Assembly (NCBI GenBank): GCA_030737875.1
Contig: CM060921.1
Span: 403,288,192 to 403,352,191, forward strand
Length of the DNA stretch: 64,000 nt
Source: Allium sativum
Lineage: Eukaryota > Streptophyta > Magnoliopsida > Asparagales > Amaryllidaceae
Direction: 5' to 3'
Shown here in pieces: positions 54,262-64,000 of the stretch (position 1 is its first letter; every line of letters starts with the position of its first letter). The notes under the pieces were generated by a model that was not told the origin of the DNA, searched no databases, and saw only the letters and a program-made list of their open reading frames with translations. Made by a program: the position numbers and the translations under genes.

Positions 54262-56864
54262 TGTAACGACCAGCATTCTACATACTAGAGGATCGTAGGA
54301 TATTTATTTTATTCTCATACGAAGTCATATAGTCGTGTAACTTTGGGGAACGACTATTAGGGTCATTTCCCATGTTCACGATTTTTGCCGATTTTTAAAT
54401 AGCCATTTTGCCCCTGGCGAATCTTTTTTCGCCTATAACTTTTGATTGGTAAGGAGTTTTGACTTGAAACCACTTCCATTAGATCCGGATAATGGTTTCT
54501 CTTTCCACAGAGTGGTCACGTTAATCAAACGGATTTACCGTTTGGGAGATATGGCTGAAATAATGTTTAGAAGGTGAAAAACAGCTTAACTGGGCCTAAT
54601 TGGGTAATTAGCAGCTAGGTCCATTACGAATTTCGGGAGTAGGGTTATATAAAGCCTGAAATGGGTTAGAAAGACCCTTCTTTTTTCATTTTTCAGCCAC
54701 CACTAACATCCTTTGAACCCTAGTAATGGCCTCCATCACCCAAACCTCATTTTGATCACTCCCTAATCACTTTTAATCACTAACTAAGCAAAACTGCATC
54801 AAATCAAGAGAAATCAACACTAAATCAGACTTGGAGCTGCAGCAATACATAGAGATCAGTGCCTTATCAGTTATAGTTTCAGATCTAAGATTTATTTATG
54901 GCTAAGGTGAGTGATTTGCACTTTTATTCGTTAATTACGGCTAAATAGGGGTGATTAGTGATAATTAGCGAAATTATGCATGATAAAAATCTAGAAAAAT
55001 ATTTAGACATTCTTAAACATTATATTATGCCTCTGGTGTAAATTTGGGTTAATTTCGATTAAGTTTGCTAATTCTAAGGCAAAACATGGTTTAGGGGATT
55101 AAGGGGAAATCATGCTTTTAGGTATGTTCGATCCATATTAACATGTTAAATTGTTGTTTTAATGTTTTTGATTGATTCTGTATGATGTTACTGCTGTTTG
55201 GTATGTTTTGTGTTGTCATAGGAAAGTTAAAATGGTTGAAAATGCCGTTGTTTGGCGAAATTAGCTTGCTGGAAAAAATGTAGAATTCCTGATGGTGGTC
55301 AGGGGGGTATGGTCACGAACCGGATTCCTCATGGGGGTATGGTCACGAACCGGATTCCTCAGGGGGAGTATGGTCACGAATAGGATTCCTCAGGGGGGTT
55401 ATGGTCACGAACCGGATTCCTCAGGAGGGGTATGGTCATGAACTGGATTCCTCATAGGGGGTATAGTCACGAACCGGATTCCTTAGGGGGTTATGGTCAA
55501 GAACCAGATTCCTCAAGGGGGTATGGTCACGAACCGGATTCCTTAGGGGGGTATGGTCATGAACCGGATTCCTCAGAGGGTTATGGTCACAAACCGGATT
55601 CCTCAGGAGGGGTATGTTTATGAACCGGATTCCTCAGAGGAGTATGGTCACAAACCGGATTCCTCAGGAGGGGTATGGTCACGAACCAGATTCCTGAAGG
55701 GACTATGCTAATGATTTCTGAAGGGGGTATGCTAATGATTCCTGAAGGGGGTATGCTGACGAGTACCACGACCATGACCCGAACTAAAATGAATGATACC
55801 AAAACCCGAGATGCAAAGGAAATCCAAATTCGAAGTTATTACTCTGGATCCAGACGGGAACCAACGAGTTAACTTCTCGAGTTGGACTCTACTGCGGGAC
55901 GTGTGCAAAGGGGTTATCGATATCCGTAACTTTGGTTCACCGCTGAAGAGATGGGGCATGTAGACGAACCAGAGCCAGGGAAGTGTGGACTGGTTGGCCC
56001 ATTAGGGTTATTGACTATGGACCAGTGGGGAACATTTAATAATTGATCGGAGTTGCCGTCATAGCCCCAAAAGGGCAAATTGGTCGTAGCAATAGTTGTA
56101 TGGAGTTGCCATCATGACCCCAAAGATTTGGTGACCAGTGCAATGGATATTGTATGCTTTATGCACTGAGTGAGAGATGTGAGGATGACTACTATGTTTG
56201 ATGTTCGCTATCACCATGACATGCACATTTCCACTTTACACACTATGTTAATGTTTACCTTAGACTACTGTACATCTTGTTGTGCTATCTCTTTGGTTGC
56301 AGGTCCAGGTTCAGGTATGATTTACTTATATCTATTACTGTTTTGTTTTTCTGCTTATCGCTCATACCAGAATTTTGTCTGACCTAGAGTTTTTTGTTTC
56401 TTCTTGTTACTCTAGGTGCTCTTAAACGGGCAGACTAGAGACAGGTTAGGTGGTATGCACGAGTAGCTGTCCGAAGTCGAGTAGGAGGCTTCCACGTATT
56501 ATTTACATATATTCTCCCTATGTTGTTGTTGGTCACTACTTTGGGCATTGGTAGTGCACCTTTTCTTCTTTGCTTTAGAGACAGTATTTTTTTAAGTTGT
56601 AATAATGGAGGATCATAAGCTGTATTTTTGGATTTCCGCTGCTATGATGGTTATGATTTAGTTCTCAGCTTATGCACTATCTCGCCTATTTTATACCAAG
56701 TTATGTTACTATTATATTTTATTCCATAAGTTGTGAGATATACTATAGGTTCGTTATTGATCCATCGTCTTGTTTCTTTCTTTTGATGACCGTCCCATGC
56801 TGGTTGGACATCGGTACAACGCATTTCAAGGGAAATGTCGGCTAGTGCGGAGCGAGCCGTCACA
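54262..56864 (+). repeat. 3' LTR of D
   Basis: It begins TGTAACGACC and ends GAGCCGTCACA. TATA is intact (TATATAAA, 54646-54653). The minisatellite lies at 55290-55690. Donor and acceptor match the 5' LTR. Confidence 0.92.
55290..55760. repeat. 30-bp minisatellite in 3' LTR of D
   Basis: About thirteen full 30-bp units plus three short units are present. Since 30 is divisible by 3, a frame of repeated GYGHEPDSSG stays open; it is not shared as a protein and is a repeat by-product. Confidence 0.93.
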
Positions 56865-56869
56865 GTAAC
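56865..56869 (+). repeat. Target-site duplication of D, right copy (GTAAC)
   Basis: It matches 47049-47053. Element C resumes after it. Confidence 0.93.
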
Positions 56870-58090
56870 TTAAGTAGAAGTTATCGTTTTATTTTGGTAG
56901 TGTAGGCCGATAGTTTACGCGAGTAGGGCCCTTGCTTTTGGTTTCTCAAGACATGGTGCGATTTTCATGTACACCCTATCATCAGAGAGAAAGATGTTAA
57001 ACATGTAGTTTGTCTTAATATGTGTGTGTGTTAAAATGAAAATATGAATTAGTAAAGATCGCAATTTGTTTTAAGTGTTTGGATGTTCTTCTTATGTTTT
57101 CAGGCATCTCGTACTTGCATAAGCATACTTATCGTTGTACCTAACAAAAAAGCGATTATGTGCCGTGCTCTGGGTCGATTATTCCAGAGGGGCATGATCG
57201 TGTATCGTTCCCCAGGTCAATTATTCCGGAGGGATGTGATAGAGTGCAGGCTTCTAGTAAGTTTCCCTTAACTAAGGAAACCCGTAGTTTGCGAAGCCAG
57301 GCTGAGCGCCTACTGTGTTTGGGTTTCCCGGGGTTAATCCCATGTGTAATGAAGGTGTATGATGTCGGGTTGTACGGTCCGTGTGTGGCTTTCCCGTCAT
57401 CCATCAGGTTGAGGCAAGCCACAAGTGCCGTTTATTCACCTGAGAAGAGAAACCCGGATCATCATCCCGTAGGGTCCGATCATGGCCATGGGCTACCTCT
57501 CAGCCTTGAGAGCTCCGGGAAAGAAACGATTTAAGGGTCAGTCTCGGTGCTGCGCCAATATTCGACCGGTACCCGTAGCCGAGGGAGGGATGTACATCAA
57601 TCCTGTTTGGCTGTTGGATGGCCCCAAGTCACTTGGGACTTGGGCGCGAAACGATTCATCCTCAGTCTCGGCATGGGGCCGAGATTCGAGTTCGTGGTTA
57701 TTTATACTCGGTAAAACCACGGGCCAGTGACTCAAGTGGCATTGCCGGCTCCCATGCTCGGGGTGCCGGTCGTAGCCATCATGCTTTGGTCTCGAGGTTG
57801 GCTTGAGACTCGGACGGCGGCACCGACTCCGTGCTTGGAAGCTGACATGACAACTAGTTCTTTGAACGTAAGCTAGTTGTCAGGATTAATCAAATGCATC
57901 ATGTGCGGAGTAAACATAAACAGGAAGAGATGGGAAGTTGAACATTATTTCCACTAATAACTTTAGCAGTAATAGCCTTTACAATGCATTGAATTGTTAG
58001 AAAACAAAACATTGTTGGAAAGCATAAATAATTGTGTACTAAGTTATGAAAGTAGCGGCGGAGATGTTCACTGTTCCATGCCCTTGGGAG
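56870..58090 (-). other. C internal region between antisense ORF and integrase
   Basis: The first bases continue the antisense-ORF tail and stop soon. The rest holds several 60-120-codon frames on both strands without recognised motifs, plus short repeats (ATTATTCC(A/G)GAGGG words at 57180-57240). No function can be assigned. Confidence 0.5.
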
Positions 58091-59156
58091 TTCAGCTTCG
58101 TCCTCGGTTGCGAGTTTGAAAGATCCATTGCTGAGCATCCGTTGTATGGATTATGAACCTTCCCAATAAGGAGCTATGCTTGTTGGTGGAGGGGAGACCC
58201 GCTTTAAGACGAGGTCGCCGACGTTGTATGGCGGACCCTAAAATTGAAGTATCGGCCGACTCGTTGCAGTTGGGCAGCGGCTCGGAGATCAGCTTCGTTA
58301 CTTTTATCTTCCAGCAATTCAAAAGATCCTAAAAGTAAATCATGGTTTTTCCTTGGATCGAAATAGGTGACTCGATGAGATGGAAGCTTGAGTTTGATAG
58401 GAATGACAGCTTCTGATCCATAGGGAGGGCGAACGGAGTATGTTCGGTTGCTGTCTTATGGGTGGTTCTGTATGCCCATAGGGCTAGAGGAAGTTCGTCT
58501 GCCCACATGCCCCCAGCCTTTTCCAGGTGCTTCTTGATGATGGACTTAATAACTTTGTTGACCGCTTCGACCTGCCCGTTGGCTTGAGGATGAGCCACTA
58601 CCGAGAATCTCTTTTTGAGGTTGTGCCACTGGCAGAAGGCTTTGAATTCAGCGCTCTCGAATTGAGTGCCATTATCAGAAATGGTAGCTTAAGGAACCCT
58701 ATATCGAGTAATGATGTTGCATACAACGAAGTTGATCATCTTCTTGGTGATGATTGTGGCGAGGGCTTCAGCCTCTGCCCATTTGGTAAAATAATCAACT
58801 ACGACGATGGCATATCGTGCCTCGCCTCTGGCCATTGGAAGAGTTCCAATGGTGTCGATTCCCCACATGGCGAATGGCCATGGGCTGATCATTTTTGTTA
58901 ATTCTGTAGGCGGGGCTCTCGGGATCTTTGAGAAACGCTGGCACTTGTCGCACTTACGAGCATACTCTGCGGCATCTTGGTCGAGCATGGGCCAATAATA
59001 ACAATGTCTAAGTATCTTTCTGGCTAGGGTTTGCCCTCCCGTATCATCACCATACTCCTCTTCATGTATGTCAATTAAGACTTTGATGGTGTCATGATTG
59101 GCCACACATCTGAGCACCGGGATGGAGAAACCTATACGGTAGAGAATCCCATCCAT
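58091..59156 (-). pseudogene. Integrase of C (Tat type)
   Basis: The minus strand has DIHEEEYGDDTGGQTLARKILRH (zinc-binding His partly lost), CDKCQRF, then GIDTIGTLP (first Asp), VVVDYFTKWAEAEAL, a TAA at 58689, ISDNGTQFES (second Asp) and ANGQVEAVNKVIK (Glu). A frame change precedes the C-terminal part. The three catalytic acidic residues are visible, but the frame is interrupted. Confidence 0.9.
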
Positions 59157-59492
59157 AAGAAAATAGTGAGCTGATTGGCAGGTGAGTGCTCACCACTCCT
59201 TGTAGCTCCTCGGGAGGTTCTCGTGCTGTACGTAATTCTTGATTGGTGTCATCCAAGATTTAGGTTTAGGTTTGTGCTCATGACTGCCTCAGTCTGAATT
59301 TGCTTGATATTAGGGGAGTTGAGCACTTCGATGGGGGTGAACCCCAAAAGTGGCGGATCCTCGGAACTTGCTAGTTTGGATAGTGAATCTGCTTTTTCAT
59401 TTTGTTCTCGGGGTATGTGAGTGATGACGAAGTGGTTGAGGTGAGTGAGTAATTCTTGAACCTTGGTTAAGTAGAGGGCGAGTCATTCCCCC
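59157..59492 (-). other. Connection between second RNase H and integrase of C
   Basis: This is degraded coding sequence with several stops. Short pieces like HLNHFVIT can be read in changing frames. No separate feature is seen. Confidence 0.5.
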
Positions 59493-59759
59493 TTAGCTTA
59501 TATTCCCCTTTATTTGGCGCATGATGAGTTGTGAGTCGGAGAAGATTTGGATTGTCTTTAGTTTAAGCTCGATTGCGATTCTATGCCCGGCTATCAAGGC
59601 CTCATATTCCGCATCGTTGTTGATAGCAGGGAAATTTAGTTTTAGCGCGTAGCATATTGGGCGTTCCTCGGGGGTGATGAACATGACTCTGGCCCTAGAG
59701 CAATTGTTGTTGGAGAACCCGTCCACAAATAATTTCCACTGAATACCGGGAGCTTCCAT
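59493..59759 (-). pseudogene. Second (archaeal-type) RNase H of C
   Basis: WKLFVDGFSNNNCS (first Asp), ALKLNFPAINNDAEYEALIAGHRIA (Glu) and IFSDSQLIMRQIKG (Asp) identify the additional RNase H domain specific to Tat-lineage elements. It runs 88 codons to a stop just after the third motif; the last His/Asp part is missing. Confidence 0.92.
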
Positions 59760-60011
59760 GTTTTTTGCTGGAGTCTCCCCAGGGGAGTGAACTCTACTAT
59801 GAAGTCAGCGAGCACTTGTCTAAGGATGGCTCAGCGGGGAATGAATGTTATCTCAAATTAGCTCAGCTCAGCTCCATACTCCATTTTAACAGCCGTCCAG
59901 ACGCTTCAGGTCGCTGCAGGACCGGCCGTAGTGGCTGATCGGTGAAAACCTTTATAGGATGAGACTGGAAGTACAGTCGAAGTTTCCAAGAGGAAATGAG
60001 CAAGCAGAACG

Positions 60012-60300
60012 CTAGCTTTTCAAGCTTATGTAGTAGACGGGGCGCTGGACGCGGTCCTCGAGGCAGATTAATGCCGAGCTGATTGCCTGCGTAGAAGCAG
60101 CCAAATAAATGTATAAGTCCTCATGGTCTACGGGCTTGGATAGGATAGGCGGTCGCTCTAAGTGATCCAGAAGTTCCTCAAACACAAAAATGCATTCTGG
60201 AGTCCACTCGAAATTGCGTTTCCCTTTTCGAAGCAAATCGAAGAAAGGAATGCACTTGTCGGTGGCTTTGGATATAAACTGACTTAAAGTGACAACCTTT
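60012..60300 (-). pseudogene. First RNase H / RT connection of C
   Basis: FEWTPECIFVFEELLDHLERPPILSKP and LYIYLAASTQAISSALI correspond to the gypsy RT-RNase H connection and the start of RNase H. A Tat-type domain usually has Ala or Ser where the Asp would be, as here (YLAAS). It is frame-broken on both sides. Confidence 0.82.
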
Positions 60301-60330
60301 CCATTTAAGCTTTGGACATCCTTGATGTTT

Positions 60331-61090
60331 TTAAGGATTTGGATATCCTGAATAGCTTGGATTTTTTTCTGTATTAACTTCGATTCCCCGGGAGTTGACG
60401 ATGAAACCCAAGAATTTTCCTGAAGCGACTCCGAAGGAGCATTTCAAGGGGTTGAGTTTCATGTCGTACCTGCAAAGGATATCAAACATTTCAGAGAGTT
60501 TATGGACGTAACCGCTTGATACTTTTGATTTTACCAACATGTCATCCATGTACACCTCCATGGACTTTCCGATTTGGTTTTTAAAGAGTCAATTAACCAT
60601 TCGATGATAAGTAGCACTGACATTCTTGAGGCTGAAGGGCATGACGCAATAGTAGTAAAGTCTGAGGTCTGTTATGAAAGAGGTGTGATTCTGGTCGCGA
60701 AGGTTCATTGGGATCAGATTGTAGCCTGAATAGGCGTCCATGAAAGATAGCAGCTAGTATCCGGCGGTTGAGTCAACAAGTCGGTCAATCTTTCGAAATG
60801 GAAGCTGTCCTTGGGACATGCTTTGTTTAGGTCGTAGAAGTCAACACAGGTTCACCATTTACCATTAGCCTTCTTGACCAGAACGAGGTTGGAGACCCAC
60901 TTGACTAGTCGGCTTCGCGAATGAAATTGTTGTTGAGTAGATAGTCTACCTCTTCCTCAAGTGCTTTAGACCTCTCGGGTCCCAAGAATCAACGCTTCTG
61001 CTTAACTAGAATTATCGTAGGATAGATACTTAGACAATGGCAAGTGATCGTAGGGTCGATGCCTTTCATATCGGAATGAGTCCATGCAAA
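60331..61090 (-). pseudogene. Reverse transcriptase of C
   Basis: An N-terminal DMKGIDPTITCHCLS at about 61028-61080 is followed by fragments of the fingers/palm in changing frames. Then comes the intact stretch 60561-60331 with VYMDDMLVKS (Y-x-D-D box, 60541-60552) and LNPLKCSFGVASGKFLGFIV. It is clearly Tat RT but decayed by several frameshifts. Confidence 0.88.
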
Positions 61091-61318
61091 CACATCTAGG
61101 TTAGCCTTCAAGAAATCTACAAGACCTTCTTTTATTATGGGATTGAGTTGCGATCCTATCTTTAGAACTCTGGATGGATCATCGGGATTAACAGGAATAT
61201 CTATTGTAGATTCGACCGGGGTGGCCCTTTCGTACTCAGGCTCTTCGTCCTTCTGTGGGTCGAGGTCTTCGGAAAGACGGCAGTGGCGCCTGAGCCAAGG
61301 CCCAGACGTCGCTAATTG

Positions 61319-61840
61319 CTATGCTAAAATAGTTTTGGCGTAAGAAGGCGTAGGCACTACTTTTCCCTTGTCCTTATTGCGCGCGTTCTTCCACTCTATT
61401 GCATAACATTCTCTGGTGCTTACTTGATCGCCTCTGACTGTTCCAATCCTGTTTTCTGTCGGAAATTTCATTAGAAGAGACCATGGCGATATGCAAACCC
61501 GAAACTCTATGAGAAAAGGGCGCCCAAGGAAAGCGTTGTATGGCGGGATCAATATCTATAACCACGAAAGTGAGGATTCATAACTGGCTTCGATCCCCCT
61601 CGCCGAGCTCCATAGGTAAATCGATCACTCCTACTGGCGAACTAGAAGCCCCATTGAAGTCGTGGATCATGGCGCGACATGGCTTTAAGTCCTTTGTTTC
61701 TAACTTTTTCTGGTCATAAGCAGCTTTGAAAATGATTTTGACTGAGCTTCCAAAATCGATCAATACCTTTCAGACAGAAGCGGCACCGATCTGAGCAGTG
61801 ATAACTAGTGGATCAGTTGTTGGGATCTCCAGCCCAGTAG
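61319..61840 (-). pseudogene. Protease of C
   Basis: VLIDFGSSVKIIF corresponds to the aspartic protease active site; the residue after Asp is Phe instead of the usual Thr/Ser. PVGVIDLPMELGE and YNAFLGRPFL (the flap-side NAFLGRP signature of Tat proteases) follow after stops and shifts. Confidence 0.87.
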
Positions 61841-63474
61841 AATCTCTTTTGCAGAAAACGATATCGTCCTGCATGGTCTTTTGGAGCTTGGCTGGGACGG
61901 ATTCGTTGAGTGCGGAGCATGTTTCATAAGTAGCATGCTTTATCGAACTAACATACTCTTCCATTTTTTGGAATCTATCATGTGTGGGATAAGGCCCGCC
62001 ACATATGGTGTTGATTACGATCCCACGCCTTGGGTTAGATGGACCCGGAGCTGCCTTGGAGGCTGCCTGAGGCACTGGTACTTGAGGATTTGAATTGGCG
62101 TCAGGAGGAAAAGGTTCTTGGACATACTGTTCCAGTCGCCTTTCGCGACAAGCTTTTCGATTGCGTCTTTGAGTTGACGACAATTATTGGTATTATGCCC
62201 GTACATGTCGTGGTATCGACAATACTTGCCAGTATTCTTCTCCTGGTTAGTGGATTCCATGTTGTGTGGTTACTTATATTGAAGCGTGTTGCAAGTTTCC
62301 AGGTAGATTGTTTCTAAGTCTTCATTCAATGAGGTGTAGATCTTGTACGCCCGGTGAGGGCCGGGTTTCTGGGCTTCCATAGGAGCCTGGTCGATGTTGT
62401 TAGTGGAACCAAGTGGAAGGTGAGAGGGCCATAACAACGTCGTTCCTAATAAGAAGACTGGGAAACATTTGCATTTGACTGGATCGTTGCCCCGGCTCGA
62501 GTTCATTTGCCATTCATATCGGTTTAAGGAGGCACAAGGGTCGGAAGTGTCGTCATAGGGCGACACCTGTGACATGTTGAAGCATCGACGTCATTCAGTT
62601 TCGTTCATCCCTCTTGTGAAGAGGTTACTCCTAATGTGCGCTTCCCGTGAATCGTGTACATTTCCTTGCATTTCCCTCATGATTCTTCGAACCATGTCGG
62701 GTAGGTAAGTTGGATGGGGATCCGCCATTGAGACTCATGGGTTTTGGCGAGGTTCTGGAGTTCTGATGTGAGGGCGTCTCCTATGATGGACATGCGGATC
62801 GTCTTCCTCCATGTCCTCGACATATATGATTGGGTCTTGGTGTAGACGGTGAGGTGGAGCAGGTTAATGTGGTTCCTGTTCTGGAGGAACGCGGGCCATT
62901 GGAATAGCGGGCCCAACATCCTGATTAGCGACCGCCGTGTTGTGTCGAGAAAGAGGTTGGTTTGTAGGACTAGTCCGTCATTGGTGATCAAGCGAGAGCG
63001 GTCTCGGTATTGTGCCCCCTCGCTATATGTGACGGTAGTTCGGTAGCCGTTCCCGTTCTCATTGCCGTCACCGTTGTCAAGGGCATTGGTGCGGGAGGCA
63101 ACGTTGTTGATATTGCTAAACCTCCTCCTTTGAACCCTGCCCCTTGACTTGGAAGAGGAAGTTTCCGATATAGTTGGTCGGGGTCGAGCATTGTTCCAAG
63201 TTAGTCGACGTCGAGCGATGATGCGCTGACTTTCTTGAAGTTGCCGCATAAGGCTGATGTTATTCCTTAATGCTTAATTACGCTCGACCACTGCCTTCTC
63301 ATAATTTTCATTAAGCACGCGGATTTGGGTTTGTGTCGTGGGCGCTTCGGGGTCCACAGTAGGAGGGATGGTTTCATTAGTGGCCAGGATGTCCGCGGGT
63401 TGAGGTTATTGGGACGTATCGGCCTCGGCTGTGGCTGAAGAGCCGACCGTTGCATTCTTTGGTCGCTTTGCCAT
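61841..63474 (-). pseudogene. gag of C
   Basis: ATG at 63474 starts MAKRPKNAT. Stops appear early and the frame changes several times. The 190-codon stretch 63249-62677 is Asn/Arg-rich. The gag core lies at about 62570-62390 (DPCASLNRYEWQMN, CKCFPVFLLGT, WPSHLPLGS). A CCHC-like KYCRYHDMYGHNTNNCRQLKD (about 62240-62170) lies before a linker with NTICGGPYPTHDRF. This organisation is usual for Tat gag. Confidence 0.85.
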
Positions 63475-63566
63475 TATAAGCGGACTCAACATCAGGTTTA
63501 GCAAGGAACCTCAAGCTCGTCGGGGGTCGAGATGACAACGTGTGACAAAGGCGCAAAATTCGAGTT

Positions 63567-63586
63567 TTCTCAGTGAAAGTACTAAA
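63567..63586 (-). promoter_or_regulatory. Presumed primer-binding site of C
   Basis: On the minus strand TTTAGTACTTTCACTGAGAA directly follows the LTR end. It resembles the TGGTGCTTTCATTGAGAG-type sequence seen after LTRs of several plant Tat elements. It is not the tRNA-Met type. The matching tRNA was not determined. Confidence 0.5.
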
Positions 63587-64000
63587 TGTTGACGGCAAAA
63601 AATGTCGTAAACACCAAAGATTCCAGTTACTACGAATAGTTAATTTGGTCGCACAGACAAGAGTAGAAAAGTAGTAAATAACTCAAGAGATTTATAGTGG
63701 TTCGGCCTTGTGGAGGTCCTACGTCCACTTTGAAGCGTTGTTGGAATATTATTAATCACAAAAAGTTACTAGATTAAGACCCTCTCATGACATCTCATTA
63801 CATTCATTACATTCATCTTTATGCTAGTTGATGTCATAATTGAGCTATATGATGTCATCCTTGAGGCTATATGATGTTACCTTGAAGGTGCGAGACTTCG
63901 CACCTCGAAGGTGCGAGACTTCGCACCTCGAAGGCTGCATGAATGGGAGTTTGGGGTACCGCGAGGTCTCTGCTGACGCGATCCCACTTCATACTGTTTC
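63587..64000 (-). repeat. 5' LTR of C, 3' portion; continues beyond window
   Basis: It aligns with 40754-41475 but lacks about 300 bp corresponding to 41050-41345, which in the other LTR holds the TATA box. It has two clean palindromic repeat units at 63888-63935. Confidence 0.88.

Larger units (their letters stand above)
47054..56864 (+). mobile_element. Element D: degenerate chromovirus (Ty3/gypsy), plus strand
   Basis: LTRs of 2468 and 2603 bp enclose PBS, gag, protease, RT, RNase H, integrase, a chromodomain-like end and PPT. TSD is GTAAC. A C-terminal chromodomain and the tRNA-Met PBS indicate a chromovirus, probably Tekay-like (tentative). Early LTR sequence differs by about 20 of 240 positions, so D is older than X. 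Stops and frameshifts hit every domain. Confidence 0.92.
40754..64000 (-). mobile_element. Element C: Tat-lineage Ty3/gypsy retrotransposon with antisense ORF, extends past window
   Basis: On the minus strand: 5' LTR (partial, from 63587 to beyond the window), gag, protease, RT, RNase H, a second archaeal-type RNase H, integrase, then a region carrying an intron-containing ORF on the plus strand, and the 3' LTR at the left. RT-RH-aRH-IN order and the NNDAEYEALIAG motif are diagnostic of Tat. LTR starts match (TGTTGAYGGC...) with about 8% difference over 300 bp. Host length without D is over 13 kb, usual for Tat elements. All frames are broken. Confidence 0.9.

Noticed and set aside
55432..55623. 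Repeated GYGHEPDSSG peptide frame
   Set aside because: A 30-bp repeat automatically keeps a frame open. It starts and ends inside the LTR array and is disrupted in the other LTR.
56870..58090. Frames of 60-124 codons between D and C's integrase considered as an envelope-like or extra gene
   Set aside because: There is no signal peptide, membrane segment or known motif. Frames are short and overlap on both strands.

Overview
The window is plant nuclear DNA (angiosperm; species not identifiable from sequence). It is AT-rich and consists almost entirely of nested LTR retrotransposons. Evidence: primer-binding sites matching plant initiator tRNA-Met (TGGTATCAGAGC...), 5-bp target-site duplications (TSDs), Ty3/gypsy and Ty1/copia gag-pol fragments, a chromodomain, and a dual-RNase-H Tat-type polyprotein. 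I see no intact host gene, rRNA, tRNA, CRISPR array or bacterial feature. Every retrotransposon reading frame carries stops, frameshifts or deletions.

Layout. (1) 1-11041: element A1 (+), a gag-only element with about 3.5-kb LTRs. Its 5' LTR is cut by the window start. A 4.4-kb solo LTR of a related family (E, - strand, 2812-7186, TSD TGTTG) sits in its internal region. (2) 11042-14467: a Ty1/copia element (-), broken in its reverse transcriptase (RT) by A1 and lacking most of gag. (3) 14468-15906 and 39312-39833: two pieces of an older LTR (B, +) that hosted the copia element and element A2. (4) 15907-39311: element A2 (-), a second gag-only element of the A group (TSD CTTGC). Its 3' LTR is split by element X. 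(5) 18885-33086: element X (-, TSD ATTCC), with two 6.6-kb LTRs around only 1.04 kb of non-coding sequence. It is the youngest insertion (8 LTR-LTR substitutions counted in about 750 bp). (6) 39834-40753: unclassified DNA. (7) 40754 to beyond the window end: element C (-), a Tat-lineage Ty3/gypsy element with gag, protease, RT, RNase H, second RNase H and integrase, plus an intron-containing ORF on the opposite strand. (8) 47054-56864: element D (+, TSD GTAAC), a degenerate chromovirus inserted in C's antisense ORF.

How the parts relate. The A-group elements (A1, A2, and probably B and E) cannot replicate alone: they keep gag, zinc knuckles, PBS and PPT but no pol. X has no coding capacity at all. 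They would need enzymes from autonomous Ty3/gypsy relatives. Insertion order can be read from the nesting: B, then copia, then A1, then E; and B, then A2, then X; separately C, then D.

Most interesting signals. (a) A pair of hairpins occurs in LTRs A1, B, A2 and E; the stem sequences differ between copies while base pairing is kept, most cleanly in A1 and E. (b) The LTRs of A1, A2, E, X and D each show a leader arrangement of splice donor, long intron-like stretch holding the hairpins or minisatellites, then a pyrimidine-rich acceptor near the LTR end. (c) Element C's antisense ORF has two small introns whose removal joins reading frames. (d) Several LTRs carry palindromic minisatellites. These are inferences from reading the sequence; no alignment, folding or database search was run.
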